Below, in pieces: positions 1 to 9,397 of a stretch of 64,000 nucleotides of DNA. The translations under genes and the position numbers were made by a program. Positions within the stretch are counted from its first letter, which is position 1. Each line of letters begins with the position of its first letter. The notes below the pieces were generated by a model, which was given only the letters and a program-made list of their open reading frames with translations, did not search any database and was not told the origin of the DNA. Origin of the DNA: Bowmanella sp. JS7-9 (GTDB lineage: Bacteria; Pseudomonadota; Gammaproteobacteria; Enterobacterales; Alteromonadaceae); contig NZ_JXSY01000005.1 of the NCBI RefSeq assembly GCF_004329715.1, positions 1 to 64,000 of the forward strand. The letters run 5' to 3'.

Positions 1-20
1 CCTGCGGGTGCTTTTTTTCG
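1..20. terminator. Right half of an intrinsic terminator
   Basis: The window opens with CCTGCGGGTGC followed by seven T. This reads as the loop, right arm and U-tract of a GCACC-type hairpin whose left arm lies before base 1. It is nearly the same as the terminator at 716-739, which has the same GGGTGC arm, T-run and trailing CGTC. Confidence 0.55.
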
Positions 21-210
21 TCCAATTTTATTGACGTTTGATCTTCGCCAACTTTTAAACATAATCAAAACATTCATTATACTTACGCCTTTCCTTCTTG
101 GGCGCTAGCCAAAGAAGCAAACCTCCGATTGTTTTACACATCTTGTTGTTCACAGCCGTTCTGTTAGATGCGCTCTTCGGGAAATAACCACTGAAAAAGG
201 AAGCGTTATC

Positions 211-696
211 ATGAAATCAAAATTTTTATTTGTTATTGCAAGTAGCTGTGCGTTAGCCCAGCCGCTGGGTGCCAATGCCGGTGTAGAAAATCAGGTACAT
301 GTAGGAGGACCGGATGTGTGCGAAGCACTCGGTGACAATCCGGGATGCGACAAAAGCTTTTCGTTAACTGCACTGACAATGTCCAATGGAAAAACAATGG
401 GTCAATTTCAGGATGGCTTTGGTGGTGATTCAGGTGGCCACCACACGCAGATAGATTGCCTGAGTGTCAATGGCAATAATGCCTGGGTAAGCGGCATCGT
501 GAAGCACGGTATGTATGGTGATCAGGATGCCACGGGCTGGCGGATTGCCACGCGAGTCGCCGACAACGGCCACAACCAGGAAGCACCTTTCGACCAGATT
601 AGCTTTTCCTGGGTGGTCGGCGAAGACTTCGATTGCCACTCACAACCGGATTGGCAACTGATGGACATGCCGCGTGGTCAGGTGTCTGTGCGTTAA
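211..696 (+). CDS. Small secreted protein of unknown function
   Basis: A 161-residue protein with a typical Sec signal peptide (positively charged MKSK start, hydrophobic core, ALAQPLGANA before a likely cleavage near residue 23). The mature part has about four cysteines, a glycine-rich segment around residues 68-77 with two histidines, and an IDCLSVNGNNAWVSG stretch. This layout weakly recalls the secreted beta-sandwich 'post-COAP' type domains, but I do not assign a function. AAGGAAG precedes the ATG. It is a single-gene unit closed by the terminator at 716-739 and preceded by a look-alike terminator at the window edge, so it is probably transcribed alone. Confidence 0.7.
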   Translation: MKSKFLFVIASSCALAQPLGANAGVENQVHVGGPDVCEALGDNPGCDKSFSLTALTMSNGKTMGQFQDGFGGDSGGHHTQIDCLSVNGNNAWVSGIVKHGMYGDQDATGWRIATRVADNGHNQEAPFDQISFSWVVGEDFDCHSQPDWQLMDMPRGQVSVR

Positions 697-715
697 GCAT
701 CAACTCCACTTTACT

Positions 716-739
716 AAGCACCTTCGGGTGCTTTTTTTT
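716..739 (+). terminator. Intrinsic terminator after the small secreted protein gene
   Basis: Stem AAGCACC / GGTGCTT around a TTCG tetraloop, followed by a run of T. UUCG loops are unusually stable, so this should be an efficient terminator. Confidence 0.9.
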
Positions 740-791
740 CGTCTGAACACAGACCATCTGGGGCTTTGGGGATAATTCCCGGCAAAAACCT

Positions 792-819
792 TTGTGTGCC
801 TGCGCTGCGCTGGTAGAAT
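792..819 (+). promoter_or_regulatory. Probable proS-cmoA-cmoB promoter
   Basis: TTGTGT (792-797), a 16-base spacer and TAGAAT (814-819) preceded by TGG, giving an extended -10. Transcription would start near 826, about 33 bases before the proS ATG. Judged by consensus only. Confidence 0.55.
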
Positions 820-858
820 GTGCGTCGTTTTTTAACCTTAACCGCGAACACGATAAAC

Positions 859-2568
859 ATGCGAAGTAGCCAATACCTGTTATCTACCCTGAAAGAAACC
901 CCAGCCGATGCAGAAGTAATCAGCCATCAACTGATGATGCGCGCCGGGATGATCCGCAAACTGGCATCAGGTTTGTATACCTGGCTACCGAGCGGATTAA
1001 GGGTGTTAAACAAGGTTGCGCAAATCGTTCGCGAAGAAATGGACAAGGCTGGTGCTATCGAAGTATTGATGCCTGTTGTTCAACCAGGTGATTTGTGGGA
1101 AGAGTCCGGGCGCTGGGACGAATACGGCCCTGAATTATTGCGCATTAAAGATCGCCACCAACGTGATTTTGTACTTGGCCCAACCCACGAAGAAGTGATC
1201 ACCGATCTGGTTAAACGCGAGATCAGCAGCTACAAGCAACTGCCGATTAACCTGTATCAGGTACAAACCAAATTCCGTGATGAAGTGCGCCCACGCTTCG
1301 GTGTGATGCGCGGTCGCGAATTCACCATGAAAGACGCCTATTCCTTCCATATGGATCAGGCCTGTCTAGAAAATACCTATCAGAAAATGTACGACGCCTA
1401 CAGCGCGATATTCAGCCGCATGGGTCTGGATTTCCGTGCGGTTATCGCCGATACCGGTTCTATTGGTGGTAGTGCTTCCCATGAGTTCCATGTGTTAGCT
1501 GACTCAGGTGAAGATGATATCGCGTTTTCCAATGGTTCAGACTACGCAGCGAACGTTGAAATGGCCGAGGCCATCGCCCCCGCGCCTAGTGAAGCGGCAG
1601 GCGGAAAAGCGCAGAAAGTGGCAACGCCCAACACGACCAGTATTGATGCGGTTAGCACCCTATTGAATGTGGACGCAAGCCATGTCGTCAAAACCTTGCT
1701 GGTTCAGGGTGAAGCGGATGAAAATGGTGCTCCGACGCTGGTTGCCCTGTGTCTACGTGGTGATCATCAATTAAACGACATCAAAGCAGAAAAACTCTCT
1801 GGCGTATTCGCCCCTTTGACCATGGCTACAGATGAGCAAATCGCCACACTCAGCAATACCGTAGCAGGCTATGCAGGTCCGGTTGGTTTGAACATAAACA
1901 TCATCGTTGACCGTGCTGCCGCGGCACTGAGTGACTTTATCTGTGGCGCCAACGAAGCAGGGTTCCACCTGACGGATGCCAACTGGGCTGATGTCGCCAA
2001 GTTTGAGATTGCCGATATTCGCAATGTCGTTGCCGGTGATCCTTCTCCGTGTGGCAAAGGCACACTGGAGATCAAACGTGGTATTGAAGTCGGTCACATC
2101 TTCCAGTTAGGTAAAAAATATTCTGAAGCCATGAAGTGCGGCGTGCTGAGCGAAAGCGGTAAGCATGAAATCCTGACCATGGGCTGTTACGGCATTGGTG
2201 TGTCGCGTATTGTTGCGGCGGCCATCGAACAGAACCATGATCAGCACGGCATTATCTGGCCGGATGCTATCGCGCCGTTTAAAGTGGCACTCATTCCGAT
2301 GAACATGCACAAATCTCATCGCGTAATGGAAGCGGCAGAGAAAATCTACGCTGACCTGACCGCACGTGGTATTGAAGTGTTGTTTGATGACAGAAAAGAG
2401 CGCCCGGGCGTGATGTTTGCCGATATGGAACTGATTGGCGTACCGCATACCATTGTGATTGGTGAACGCAATTTGGATAACCAGCAGGTGGAATACAAAC
2501 ACCGTCGTAGCGGTGACAAGCAAATGCTGGATGTGGACGCAGTCGCCGATTTTATTGCAGGCCTGTAA
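859..2568 (+). CDS. proS: Prolyl-tRNA synthetase
   Basis: Cytoplasmic class II aminoacyl-tRNA synthetase that charges tRNA(Pro) with proline. The protein from this ATG is 569 residues, close to the 572 of E. coli ProS, and begins [20 protein letters not shown] like the family. The frame stays open 13 codons further upstream, but that extension has no family counterpart and begins inside the promoter. Class II motifs are visible ([19 protein letters not shown] as motif 2, GCYGIGVSR as motif 3). Between them lies the long insertion (editing) domain of bacterial-type ProS, roughly residues 225-390. The stop shares its last base with the cmoA start (TAATG), so translation is probably coupled. Confidence 0.97.
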   Translation: MRSSQYLLSTLKETPADAEVISHQLMMRAGMIRKLASGLYTWLPSGLRVLNKVAQIVREEMDKAGAIEVLMPVVQPGDLWEESGRWDEYGPELLRIKDRHQRDFVLGPTHEEVITDLVKREISSYKQLPINLYQVQTKFRDEVRPRFGVMRGREFTMKDAYSFHMDQACLENTYQKMYDAYSAIFSRMGLDFRAVIADTGSIGGSASHEFHVLADSGEDDIAFSNGSDYAANVEMAEAIAPAPSEAAGGKAQKVATPNTTSIDAVSTLLNVDASHVVKTLLVQGEADENGAPTLVALCLRGDHQLNDIKAEKLSGVFAPLTMATDEQIATLSNTVAGYAGPVGLNINIIVDRAAAALSDFICGANEAGFHLTDANWADVAKFEIADIRNVVAGDPSPCGKGTLEIKRGIEVGHIFQLGKKYSEAMKCGVLSESGKHEILTMGCYGIGVSRIVAAAIEQNHDQHGIIWPDAIAPFKVALIPMNMHKSHRVMEAAEKIYADLTARGIEVLFDDRKERPGVMFADMELIGVPHTIVIGERNLDNQQVEYKHRRSGDKQMLDVDAVADFIAGL

Positions 2569-3317
2569 TGTTCCCATCCGGTAAAGACGCTATCTACAGT
2601 CAGGCCCGGGAAGTGGGTGACTTTCGCTTTGACGCGTCAGTTGCTGAAGTCTTCCCGGACATGATTCAGCGTTCGGTGCCCGGCTACAGCACCATCGTCG
2701 ATGCCATTGGGCAACTGGCCGGGCGCTATGCTCAGCCAGGTTCAACATTGTACGATCTGGGCTGTTCATTAGGCGCCTGTACACTGGCGATGCGCCGCTA
2801 CATCGAAGCCAATACTTGTAGTATCGTCGCCGTGGATAATTCCCCGGCCATGATTGAGCGTTGCCAATTGCACCTTAATGCGTTTAAAGGTGACACCCCG
2901 GTCAATCTGCAACTGGCAGACATTCAGGATGTTGCCATCGACAACGCCTCTGTGGTGGTAATGAACTTTACCCTGCAATTTATTCCACAAACTGAACGAG
3001 ACGCGATCATCCAGCGCATTTATGCCGGTTTACGCCCCGGCGGTATATTGATTTTGTCTGAAAAGATTCGTCATGACAGTGACGCAGGGAATGAACTCCT
3101 GATTGATCTGCACCACGAATTCAAGCGGCGCAATGGTTATAGCGAACTGGAAATCAGCCAAAAGCGCACTGCGCTGGAAAACGTAATGAAAACCGATAGC
3201 CTTGCCATCCATGAAGCACGCTTACGTGATGCGGGATTCAGCGACGTGGTGAAATGGTTTCAGTGTTTTAATTTTTGTTCTCTGGTGGCCATCAAGGCGC
3301 CATCCCCTGCCCTATGA
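2568..3317 (+). CDS. cmoA: Carboxy-S-adenosyl-L-methionine synthase CmoA
   Basis: Makes carboxy-SAM from SAM and prephenate, the donor used by CmoB for uridine-34 of tRNAs. It is 249 residues (E. coli 247). The Rossmann methyltransferase signature [10 protein letters not shown] is at about residues 64-73. [19 protein letters not shown]-type (here MNFTLQF) and [12 protein letters not shown] segments match CmoA closely. The start ATG overlaps the proS stop and the gene overlaps cmoB by ATGA, so proS-cmoA-cmoB form one operon devoted to tRNA. Confidence 0.95.
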   Translation: MFPSGKDAIYSQAREVGDFRFDASVAEVFPDMIQRSVPGYSTIVDAIGQLAGRYAQPGSTLYDLGCSLGACTLAMRRYIEANTCSIVAVDNSPAMIERCQLHLNAFKGDTPVNLQLADIQDVAIDNASVVVMNFTLQFIPQTERDAIIQRIYAGLRPGGILILSEKIRHDSDAGNELLIDLHHEFKRRNGYSELEISQKRTALENVMKTDSLAIHEARLRDAGFSDVVKWFQCFNFCSLVAIKAPSPAL

Positions 3318-4300
3318 ACTCAAATATTTCTTTAGCAGAGCAGTGGTTTCGCAGCTTCTATCAAACGATTGCGAACACTGATCTCTCCCCTTGGTTGCAA
3401 GTCCTGCCGGCACAGTTGGCTGATTGGCAAAAAAATCAGCACGGTGATTTTGCCAAATGGCAACGCCTGCTGGCGAAATTTCCCTCCACAGAGCCCAGTG
3501 TGGTTGAACTAGCCGAGGCTGTTCGCTTCGGTAACGCTACCGATATCAGCGACTATCAACAAAAGCAGATTGAAGGTTTGTTGCGCCAGTTTATGCCGTG
3601 GCGTAAAGGGCCGTTTTTTGTGCACGATATTCATGTGGATACGGAATGGCGCTCAGATTGGAAATGGGATCGGGTGAGTCCGCATATCGACTCACTAGCT
3701 GGTAAAAAAGTGCTGGATGTGGGCTGTGGCAGTGGCTATCACATGTGGCGCATGCTGGCACAACAACCTGAATTAGTGGTGGGTGTCGACCCCACTGCAC
3801 TGTTTTTGATTCAGTTTCAGGCGATTAAAAAGTTTAACCCAGACCCTCGCATTCATTTTCTGCCGGTTGGCGGCGAAGATATTCCCACGTTAAAAGCATT
3901 TGATACCACCTTCTGCATGGGCGTGTTATACCACCGTCGCTCGCCAGTGGACTTCTTGCACCAATTGCGCAGTCACCTCAAACCTGGCGGCCAATTGGTT
4001 CTGGAAACCTTGGTAGTTGAAGGCGATGCCACTACGGTGCTAATGCCCGGCGAGCGCTATGCACAAATGCGCAATGTGTGGTTTATCCCCAGTACTGCGG
4101 CGCTTACCGTCTGGTTGGAACGCTGTGGTTTCAAAAATATTCGGGTGGCAGATATCGATCAAACCTCCACCGACGAGCAGCGCAGCACGGATTGGATGAC
4201 AGGTCAGTCACTGGCCGATTTCCTTGACCCGACTAACCCTAACCTGACGGTTGAAGGGTACCCGGCCCCGTTACGTGCCACTTTAATTGCGGAGGCCTGA
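3314..4300 (+). CDS. cmoB: tRNA U34 carboxymethyltransferase CmoB
   Basis: Transfers the carboxymethyl group of carboxy-SAM to 5-hydroxyuridine-34, giving cmo5U in the wobble position of several tRNAs. It is 328 residues from the ATG that overlaps the cmoA stop (ATGA); the frame opens 13 codons earlier inside cmoA, but that lead has no family match. Recognisable blocks are [20 protein letters not shown], the SAM-binding [22 protein letters not shown], and near the end SLADFLDP and [10 protein letters not shown], all typical of CmoB. Confidence 0.96.
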   Translation: MNSNISLAEQWFRSFYQTIANTDLSPWLQVLPAQLADWQKNQHGDFAKWQRLLAKFPSTEPSVVELAEAVRFGNATDISDYQQKQIEGLLRQFMPWRKGPFFVHDIHVDTEWRSDWKWDRVSPHIDSLAGKKVLDVGCGSGYHMWRMLAQQPELVVGVDPTALFLIQFQAIKKFNPDPRIHFLPVGGEDIPTLKAFDTTFCMGVLYHRRSPVDFLHQLRSHLKPGGQLVLETLVVEGDATTVLMPGERYAQMRNVWFIPSTAALTVWLERCGFKNIRVADIDQTSTDEQRSTDWMTGQSLADFLDPTNPNLTVEGYPAPLRATLIAEA

Positions 4301-4302
4301 TT

Positions 4303-4551
4303 GTGTTAACCGCAGCATTTGTTGTGTTCGTTCTGAGCATGCTCATTGTACTTTTCGCGGCGGGCATGGCAGCGCGACAAACGGGTGGCCACATTCGCTT
4401 TATCGATTTTGTGCAATTGGGCGAGACACTGGCGAAATTGGAACAGCACGTCAGCCCCGCACAATTACGCCGTATTAATCTGATCATCTCAGTGGGGGTG
4501 CTTGGGATCACCAGCAGTTGGCTACTGGTGATTTTGGATATCGCGCTATAA
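4303..4551 (+). CDS. Small two-helix membrane protein
   Basis: An 82-residue protein starting at GTG with GGAGG seven bases upstream, two bases after the cmoB stop, so almost certainly the last gene of the proS operon. It has two hydrophobic helices (about residues 3-22 and 60-80) joined by a loop that is probably cytoplasmic and carries VQLGETLAKLEQHVSP. I do not recognise a characterised family. Strong ribosome binding site, operon position and the terminator directly after it support a real gene. Confidence 0.7.
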   Translation: MLTAAFVVFVLSMLIVLFAAGMAARQTGGHIRFIDFVQLGETLAKLEQHVSPAQLRRINLIISVGVLGITSSWLLVILDIAL

Positions 4552-4565
4552 AAGACGATAAAAAT

Positions 4566-4595
4566 TAAAAAGGCGACCATTGGTCGCCTTTTTTG
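4566..4595. terminator. Bidirectional terminator between the proS operon and the cadherin-like lipoprotein gene
   Basis: GGCGACC / GGTCGCC stem (4572-4578 with 4582-4588) flanked by A-run on the left and T-run on the right, so it can stop transcription from both sides. The two genes converge here. Confidence 0.9.
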
Positions 4596-4601
4596 TTGTG
4601 C

Positions 4602-6797
4602 TTAAGGAGTCGCCGGGGATATTAAAGTACGTAGGACAAACCCTGTGTTAGCATTGCCTCCCACTGCGAATATTTGATTATCATTGACTAAAATGCTCGG
4701 TGTGCCCCACTCGAATGTAGGAGAAGCAGGACTAACTGCAGAGTTCACTTCCGTCCATTGCCACTGACCACTGTAATCTACTTTGATAACGGCATATTTA
4801 TTAATGCTGCCATTACTAAATGTGATGGGGTAATAGCTATTTCCCACACCATCAACGAGTAAATCTCTGGCAAACAGCGCGGCATCTACGGCTACCGTGA
4901 CGTCATTTTGCCACACCAGATCACCATCGGATTTCGCACGAATGCTTAGCAAACTGGCACTATCGGCAACGCCATCACTGTTGCTCAGAGCCTGCATATA
5001 TACCGTATCATTCGCATCAACACCGACAGAACCAATATAACCGCCTAATACCTTATTCCAGGCAATGCTGGCATCCGGGTTAAACATCACCAGTTCGCTA
5101 TTGGCATCGAATTTAAACCCAATAATTTTGCCATCTGATAATACGGCAGAATCATTAGGAAACTTCGAAAACAACCGCTGAACCTGATAATCGCTTGTCG
5201 AGCTGTCGGCGGTGACACTGACTAATCCAGTATTTTCGCCCGTGCTGCACACCAGAGGATCATCGGTACACGCCCAGATATTCACCGACATAACCCATTC
5301 GCCATCCACCAGGCGAGCATCCTGAACAACATATTTATGTACGTTATCAGCCAGGGCGGATTGTGGGCTTAATGGCGTGGATAACTCGCCGTCTACACTG
5401 ACAAAGTGCAGCTGATTGTCGTTGGCGAGCAACGCAAAGCCCTGGCCGGAGACGTATTTGACGGATGCGTATTTATTGGAGCGGCTTAAACTAAATGGTA
5501 ACTGAGGCTCCGCACTTGCCAGCGTTTGCAGGTCGGTATCAAATCGACTGATACGGGCATACAAATTACCACTGCGTGGCACCACTTCAACTAATTGCAA
5601 CTGACCATTTTCGAAGCCCAATTCCATATCCAGTGATTTTTCATCTGTCTCGACTGGCAAATAGACGGCATCAATATAGTTTCCATTCAAATCCAGCTTC
5701 ACGATAAATCGCGCCAAACCGGTTACAAAAGCATCGCCACTGACAAACTCTTCATCAGTAAAGCCGGCAATAAACAGATTAGAATCGGTACTGATAATTT
5801 TACGCCCATTGGCAAACGTATTCGCACTTAGCTGCAACGAACCGCTGGCACTTTGTGTCTGGGGGACGGTAACATCCAACACAAAATTGGCAACGGTTGA
5901 CGCGTTTTGCGAATCGGTTACGGTGATGGACAAATCCTGCTCGCCCCACACGCCGATAGGAACAGTAAGTGTAGCTTCAGCACTTGCGCTATTGCTGTAA
6001 CTCAATACAACCCCGTCGGCACTGCTGGAGCCTTGATAAGACAGCGTATCGCCATCCACGTCCTGCGCTTGAGTAGTCAAATTGTAGGTAGCATCCGCAA
6101 CTGCGGATTGATCCGGGACAGTTAACTCTGGTGCATCATTGACCGGCGTGATGGAAATCGATACGGCAGCTTGGGGACTGGTCAACTCACCGTCGGACAC
6201 CGTGAATAAGAACGACTCCTGACCGCTTGAAAAATAATCGTCATTTACATTGGCATTCGGCGTATAGGTATACGACGCCCCAGATAGAACCACAGTACCC
6301 GCTGCAGGTTGGCGAGTGATGGTGTAGGTCAGTGCGGAACCCTCAACATCTGTGCCGGTTAATTGACCGGAAATGGCTTCATCTTCGTTGGTGGTAATCG
6401 ACGTGCCATTGGCAATTGGCGCATCATTAACCGGATTTACTGTAATGCTGACCGTTGCCGTGGTTGAAAACACGCCATTTTCTACTGAAATAAAACCAAA
6501 ACTATCGCTGCCATTAAAATTAGTGTCGGGTAGATATTGTAATTGCGCGCCGCTCAACGCTATTTGTCCATGTGAGGGCGTAGACACAATATTAAACGAT
6601 AACGTACCACCATTGCTGGCAGTGCCCTGAAGGGTCATTGCAAGCAGGTTGTCCTCATCGACACTTACCGAGGCACCTGTTGCAACCGGACGACTGGGCG
6701 GCGTTGAACCACCACCACTACTCCCACCTCCGCCACCACATGCGCTCAAGGTCAGTACAAACGCGACCGTAACAAAATTCCCTGGCAAACGATTCAT
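4602..6797 (-). CDS. Large lipoprotein with cadherin-like repeats and a C-terminal propeller-like region
   Basis: A 731-residue protein with a lipoprotein signal (LTLSAC, lipidated Cys at residue 20) followed by a flexible Gly/Ser linker. Residues about 36-315 hold three bacterial cadherin/VCBS-like Ig repeats recognised by NDAP boundaries (VNDAPIANG, VNDAPELTV), VDEDN/TNEDE starts, and D-V-D/E-G pairs that usually bind calcium. The remaining ~410 residues carry recurring FDANSELVMFNP-type blade motifs that suggest a beta-propeller; this part is inference. Asp after the linker is absent, so outer-membrane sorting is expected, with the protein probably on the cell surface or in the periplasm. 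A GAGGAATC ribosome site lies just before the ATG. No enzymatic motif was seen; an adhesion or sensor role is a guess. Confidence 0.75.
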   Translation of the reverse strand: MNRLPGNFVTVAFVLTLSACGGGGGSSGGGSTPPSRPVATGASVSVDEDNLLAMTLQGTASNGGTLSFNIVSTPSHGQIALSGAQLQYLPDTNFNGSDSFGFISVENGVFSTTATVSITVNPVNDAPIANGTSITTNEDEAISGQLTGTDVEGSALTYTITRQPAAGTVVLSGASYTYTPNANVNDDYFSSGQESFLFTVSDGELTSPQAAVSISITPVNDAPELTVPDQSAVADATYNLTTQAQDVDGDTLSYQGSSSADGVVLSYSNSASAEATLTVPIGVWGEQDLSITVTDSQNASTVANFVLDVTVPQTQSASGSLQLSANTFANGRKIISTDSNLFIAGFTDEEFVSGDAFVTGLARFIVKLDLNGNYIDAVYLPVETDEKSLDMELGFENGQLQLVEVVPRSGNLYARISRFDTDLQTLASAEPQLPFSLSRSNKYASVKYVSGQGFALLANDNQLHFVSVDGELSTPLSPQSALADNVHKYVVQDARLVDGEWVMSVNIWACTDDPLVCSTGENTGLVSVTADSSTSDYQVQRLFSKFPNDSAVLSDGKIIGFKFDANSELVMFNPDASIAWNKVLGGYIGSVGVDANDTVYMQALSNSDGVADSASLLSIRAKSDGDLVWQNDVTVAVDAALFARDLLVDGVGNSYYPITFSNGSINKYAVIKVDYSGQWQWTEVNSAVSPASPTFEWGTPSILVNDNQIFAVGGNANTGFVLRTLISPATP

Positions 6798-6913
6798 AAG
6801 ATTCCTCGTAGATAATACTGTTTAGCCTTCATGCTCAGCACTATACCTAAATTGTCAGAAATGTCCCCTGATTCACACTTTTCATCTACTAGTTTGTACT
6901 CAACAACTCGTTC

Positions 6914-6919
6914 TATAAT
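6914..6919 (+). promoter_or_regulatory. -10 element for the ExoP-type domain protein gene
   Basis: Perfect TATAAT 32 bases before the ATG. The best -35 at 17-base spacing is AGTTTG, which is weak, so the promoter may depend on an activator. Confidence 0.45.
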
Positions 6920-6950
6920 GCTGGCCTAATTTTCGTGTAACCTGACTAAA

Positions 6951-7568
6951 ATGAAAAAAATAAATGCCCTGCTTATGCTGATAACGATTGCGTTTACTGC
7001 TCACTCTGACACCAGTTCCCCTAATCGCAACTTTTTCTACTTTGTTGATGGTAAAACCACCCAAGCCTGGAATCTGACTTTAGGTGATAAACAAAAATGG
7101 AATGTGCGGATTAAGGAATCGGAAGGAAAATCATTGGGCGGTCAAATCAGTTTAAAGCGCAGTGATTTTAAAAGCGATGGGGATGCTGTTCATCTCAATT
7201 GGGCAGCTCGCGATGGGATCGGTCAATTTGCCATCACAGGCAAACCAATCGACTTGAGCGGTGTTGCGGATAAAGTTGCGCTCACATTTGACATCAATGT
7301 AGTCACCAGTCCTCGCGAAAAAGTAAAGTTATTGATGTTTTGCGATTACCCCTGTCGAGCGGAATTTGACTTAACACCCATTCTGCGAAAAGTCGATTCA
7401 AACACCTGGACCAGCATCCCTATTCCACTGTCTTGCATGCAGGCGCGTGGACTGGATGTATCGAAAATCACCAGCCCGTTTGGTTTATCAACCGAAGGTA
7501 AGTTGGAAGTCAAAGTTGCGAATATTCGTATGACCCGTCTGGCAGATGATGCTCAGTCGTGCGACTAA
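6951..7568 (+). CDS. Secreted stand-alone ExoP-type galactose-binding-like domain protein
   Basis: A 205-residue protein with a signal peptide (MKKINALLMLITIAFTAHS). The mature part resembles the C-terminal ExoP galactose-binding-like domain that follows the catalytic domains of periplasmic family 3 glycoside hydrolases. The similarity shows in the order of DAVHLNW, the IDLSGVADKVALTFDINV strand, the two-cysteine CDYPCRAEFDLTPIL segment, WTSIPIPLSCM and ITSPFGLSTEGKLEVKVANIRM. No glycosidase domain is attached. A carbohydrate-binding accessory role is therefore plausible but inferred. It sits six bases before the MATE gene, so the two may be co-transcribed. Confidence 0.65.
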   Translation: MKKINALLMLITIAFTAHSDTSSPNRNFFYFVDGKTTQAWNLTLGDKQKWNVRIKESEGKSLGGQISLKRSDFKSDGDAVHLNWAARDGIGQFAITGKPIDLSGVADKVALTFDINVVTSPREKVKLLMFCDYPCRAEFDLTPILRKVDSNTWTSIPIPLSCMQARGLDVSKITSPFGLSTEGKLEVKVANIRMTRLADDAQSCD

Positions 7569-7574
7569 GCTAAT

Positions 7575-8942
7575 ATGTTGATAAAAAAAGAAATTCCCGC
7601 GCTGATTAAGTTGGCGTGGCCATTGTTAGTTGCCCAGGTCACACAAATGTTGATGGGGGTGTCTGATACCTTGATGGCAGGCAGAGTGTCCGCCACGGAT
7701 ATGGCCGCAGTAGCGATTGCCAGTAGCCTGATCTTTCCTATCTTATTTTTTACTCAGGGCATTATTCTCGCGCTGCCGCCGATTGTGTCCCGCCTGCAAG
7801 GCGGTGGGCAGGCAACGGATATTCCACGCGCCCTGTTCAGCTGCCTATGGGTTGCCTTGGGCTTATCATTGCTGATTAGTATGCTGGGCTGGATATTTCC
7901 CTGGCTTCAACAGCAATTACCGATGGAGGCGCAACTCAAACATCTGGTGTTTGAATATCTCGGATATATGTTGTGGGGTGTACCGGGTTTTGTGTTTTAT
8001 CAGGTATTCAGGAATCTGGCAGAAGGGTTATCCCAGACCCGTCCTAGCATGGCAATCATGGTAATTGGTCTGTTGGTGAACATCCCGGCAAACTATGTCT
8101 TTATTTATGGAAAACTCGGCATGCCGGCGCTAGGTGGTGCAGGGTGTGGACTGGCGACAGCATTAGTGTTCAGTGTGATGGCCGTGGCAAGTTGGGCTTA
8201 CAGTTACTTCGCCAAGGCGATGCAACCCTTTAAGTTATACCAGCACTGGATTGCACCCGATCTGAAAGGCATGTGGGAAATCATTCACTTAGGTGTGCCC
8301 ATCGCCATGGCTATCCTGTTTGAGGTGAGTCTGTTTGCAGTCGTCGCTCTGCTGCTGTCTCCTTATGGAGCGGATATCGTCGCGTCTCATCAGGTTGCGC
8401 TCAACTTCTCTTCACTAATGTTTATGATCCCGCTGAGTTTGGGCATGGCCACCACCATCCGAATTGGCTTTCATTTGGGCAGTAAAAATGCCGACTCAGC
8501 CAATGCCGCAGTAAAAAGTGCCTGGGTGGTGGGTTCTATGACCGCTTTTTGTACCGCCTGCCTGTCGGTAATACTACGCACCCCGATTGCCTCTTTGTAT
8601 ACATCGGATCAGGCGGTCATCCAGATGGCGGCGGATTTGATGTTATTGGCGGCGATATTTCAGTTTTCTGATGCGGTCCAAGTGATCTCCGGCTGTGCAT
8701 TACGCGGTTATAAAGATACTGCGGCGATGTTTTATCTTACCTGTATCTCATACTGGGGAATCGGACTAACAACGGGATGTATTCTCGGACTGACCGACTG
8801 GCTGGTGCCAGCCATGGCCGCGAAAGGATTTTGGATTGGCTTTATTGTTGGTCTGACCAGCGCCGCCATTTTACTTACCCTGCGCTTATTGTACATTCAG
8901 CGCACAACACCATTACCCGAAGTCGGTGAAATAACCCTATGA
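7575..8942 (+). CDS. MATE family multidrug efflux transporter (NorM-like)
   Basis: An inner-membrane antiporter of 455 residues that should export cationic drugs or dyes in exchange for Na+ or H+. It has about twelve hydrophobic helices in two six-helix halves. N-terminal landmarks are KLAWPLLVAQVTQMLMGVSDTLMAG and the EGLSQTRPSM segment (around residues 149-158), both typical of NorM proteins. The second half starts with LGVPIAMAILFEVSLF. The gene ends in an ATGA overlap with the MOSC protein gene. The substrate cannot be told from the sequence. Confidence 0.9.
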   Translation: MLIKKEIPALIKLAWPLLVAQVTQMLMGVSDTLMAGRVSATDMAAVAIASSLIFPILFFTQGIILALPPIVSRLQGGGQATDIPRALFSCLWVALGLSLLISMLGWIFPWLQQQLPMEAQLKHLVFEYLGYMLWGVPGFVFYQVFRNLAEGLSQTRPSMAIMVIGLLVNIPANYVFIYGKLGMPALGGAGCGLATALVFSVMAVASWAYSYFAKAMQPFKLYQHWIAPDLKGMWEIIHLGVPIAMAILFEVSLFAVVALLLSPYGADIVASHQVALNFSSLMFMIPLSLGMATTIRIGFHLGSKNADSANAAVKSAWVVGSMTAFCTACLSVILRTPIASLYTSDQAVIQMAADLMLLAAIFQFSDAVQVISGCALRGYKDTAAMFYLTCISYWGIGLTTGCILGLTDWLVPAMAAKGFWIGFIVGLTSAAILLTLRLLYIQRTTPLPEVGEITL

Positions 8943-9397
8943 TGAAATTGCTGGATATCGCAGTCAGACCCGCTAAAGGTGAGCCGATGCAACGGGTAGA
9001 GTCAGCACAACTTACTCAGCTCAATGGCATAACGGGTGACCATCGCAGTAAGTCAGGGCGCCGGCAAATCTCGTTACTGAGTTTGTTCAGCTGGCAATGT
9101 GCCTGTAATGAGCTGGGGCAATCATTGCCCTGGACCATACGGCGCGCCAATCTGTTATTGGATATCGCCCCGTTTACCTCAGCCGATGTAGGCCGCATTC
9201 TGTGTATTGGGCCAGCTCGAATCGAAATCTGTGTTGAAACCGAACCGTGTCGAAAAATGGATGAGCAGGTACCCGGACTACGCGCCGCGTTAACGCCGGA
9301 ATGGCGTGGCGGCGTATGCGGTAATATTGTTCAGGATGGCATTATTCATATTGGCGACACCGTTCACTGGTTAGACGCATCATCCGAAGAAGATTGA
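8939..9397 (+). CDS. MOSC domain protein
   Basis: A 152-residue single-domain MOSC protein (molybdenum cofactor sulfurase C-terminal fold). The signature cysteine is in ETEPCRKMDE (Cys104), and GDHRSKSGRRQISLLS and RRANLLLDI are the other conserved blocks. MOSC proteins handle sulfur or reduced Mo-cofactor-linked substrates; the exact role here is unknown. The start overlaps the MATE stop (ATGA). Its last 34 bases overlap the 3' end of the convergent rhomboid gene. Confidence 0.85.
   Translation: MMKLLDIAVRPAKGEPMQRVESAQLTQLNGITGDHRSKSGRRQISLLSLFSWQCACNELGQSLPWTIRRANLLLDIAPFTSADVGRILCIGPARIEICVETEPCRKMDEQVPGLRAALTPEWRGGVCGNIVQDGIIHIGDTVHWLDASSEED

Noticed and set aside
1771-2577. Long open frames antisense to proS
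   Set aside because: Shadow frames of a well-conserved gene, with low-complexity composition and no ribosome sites.
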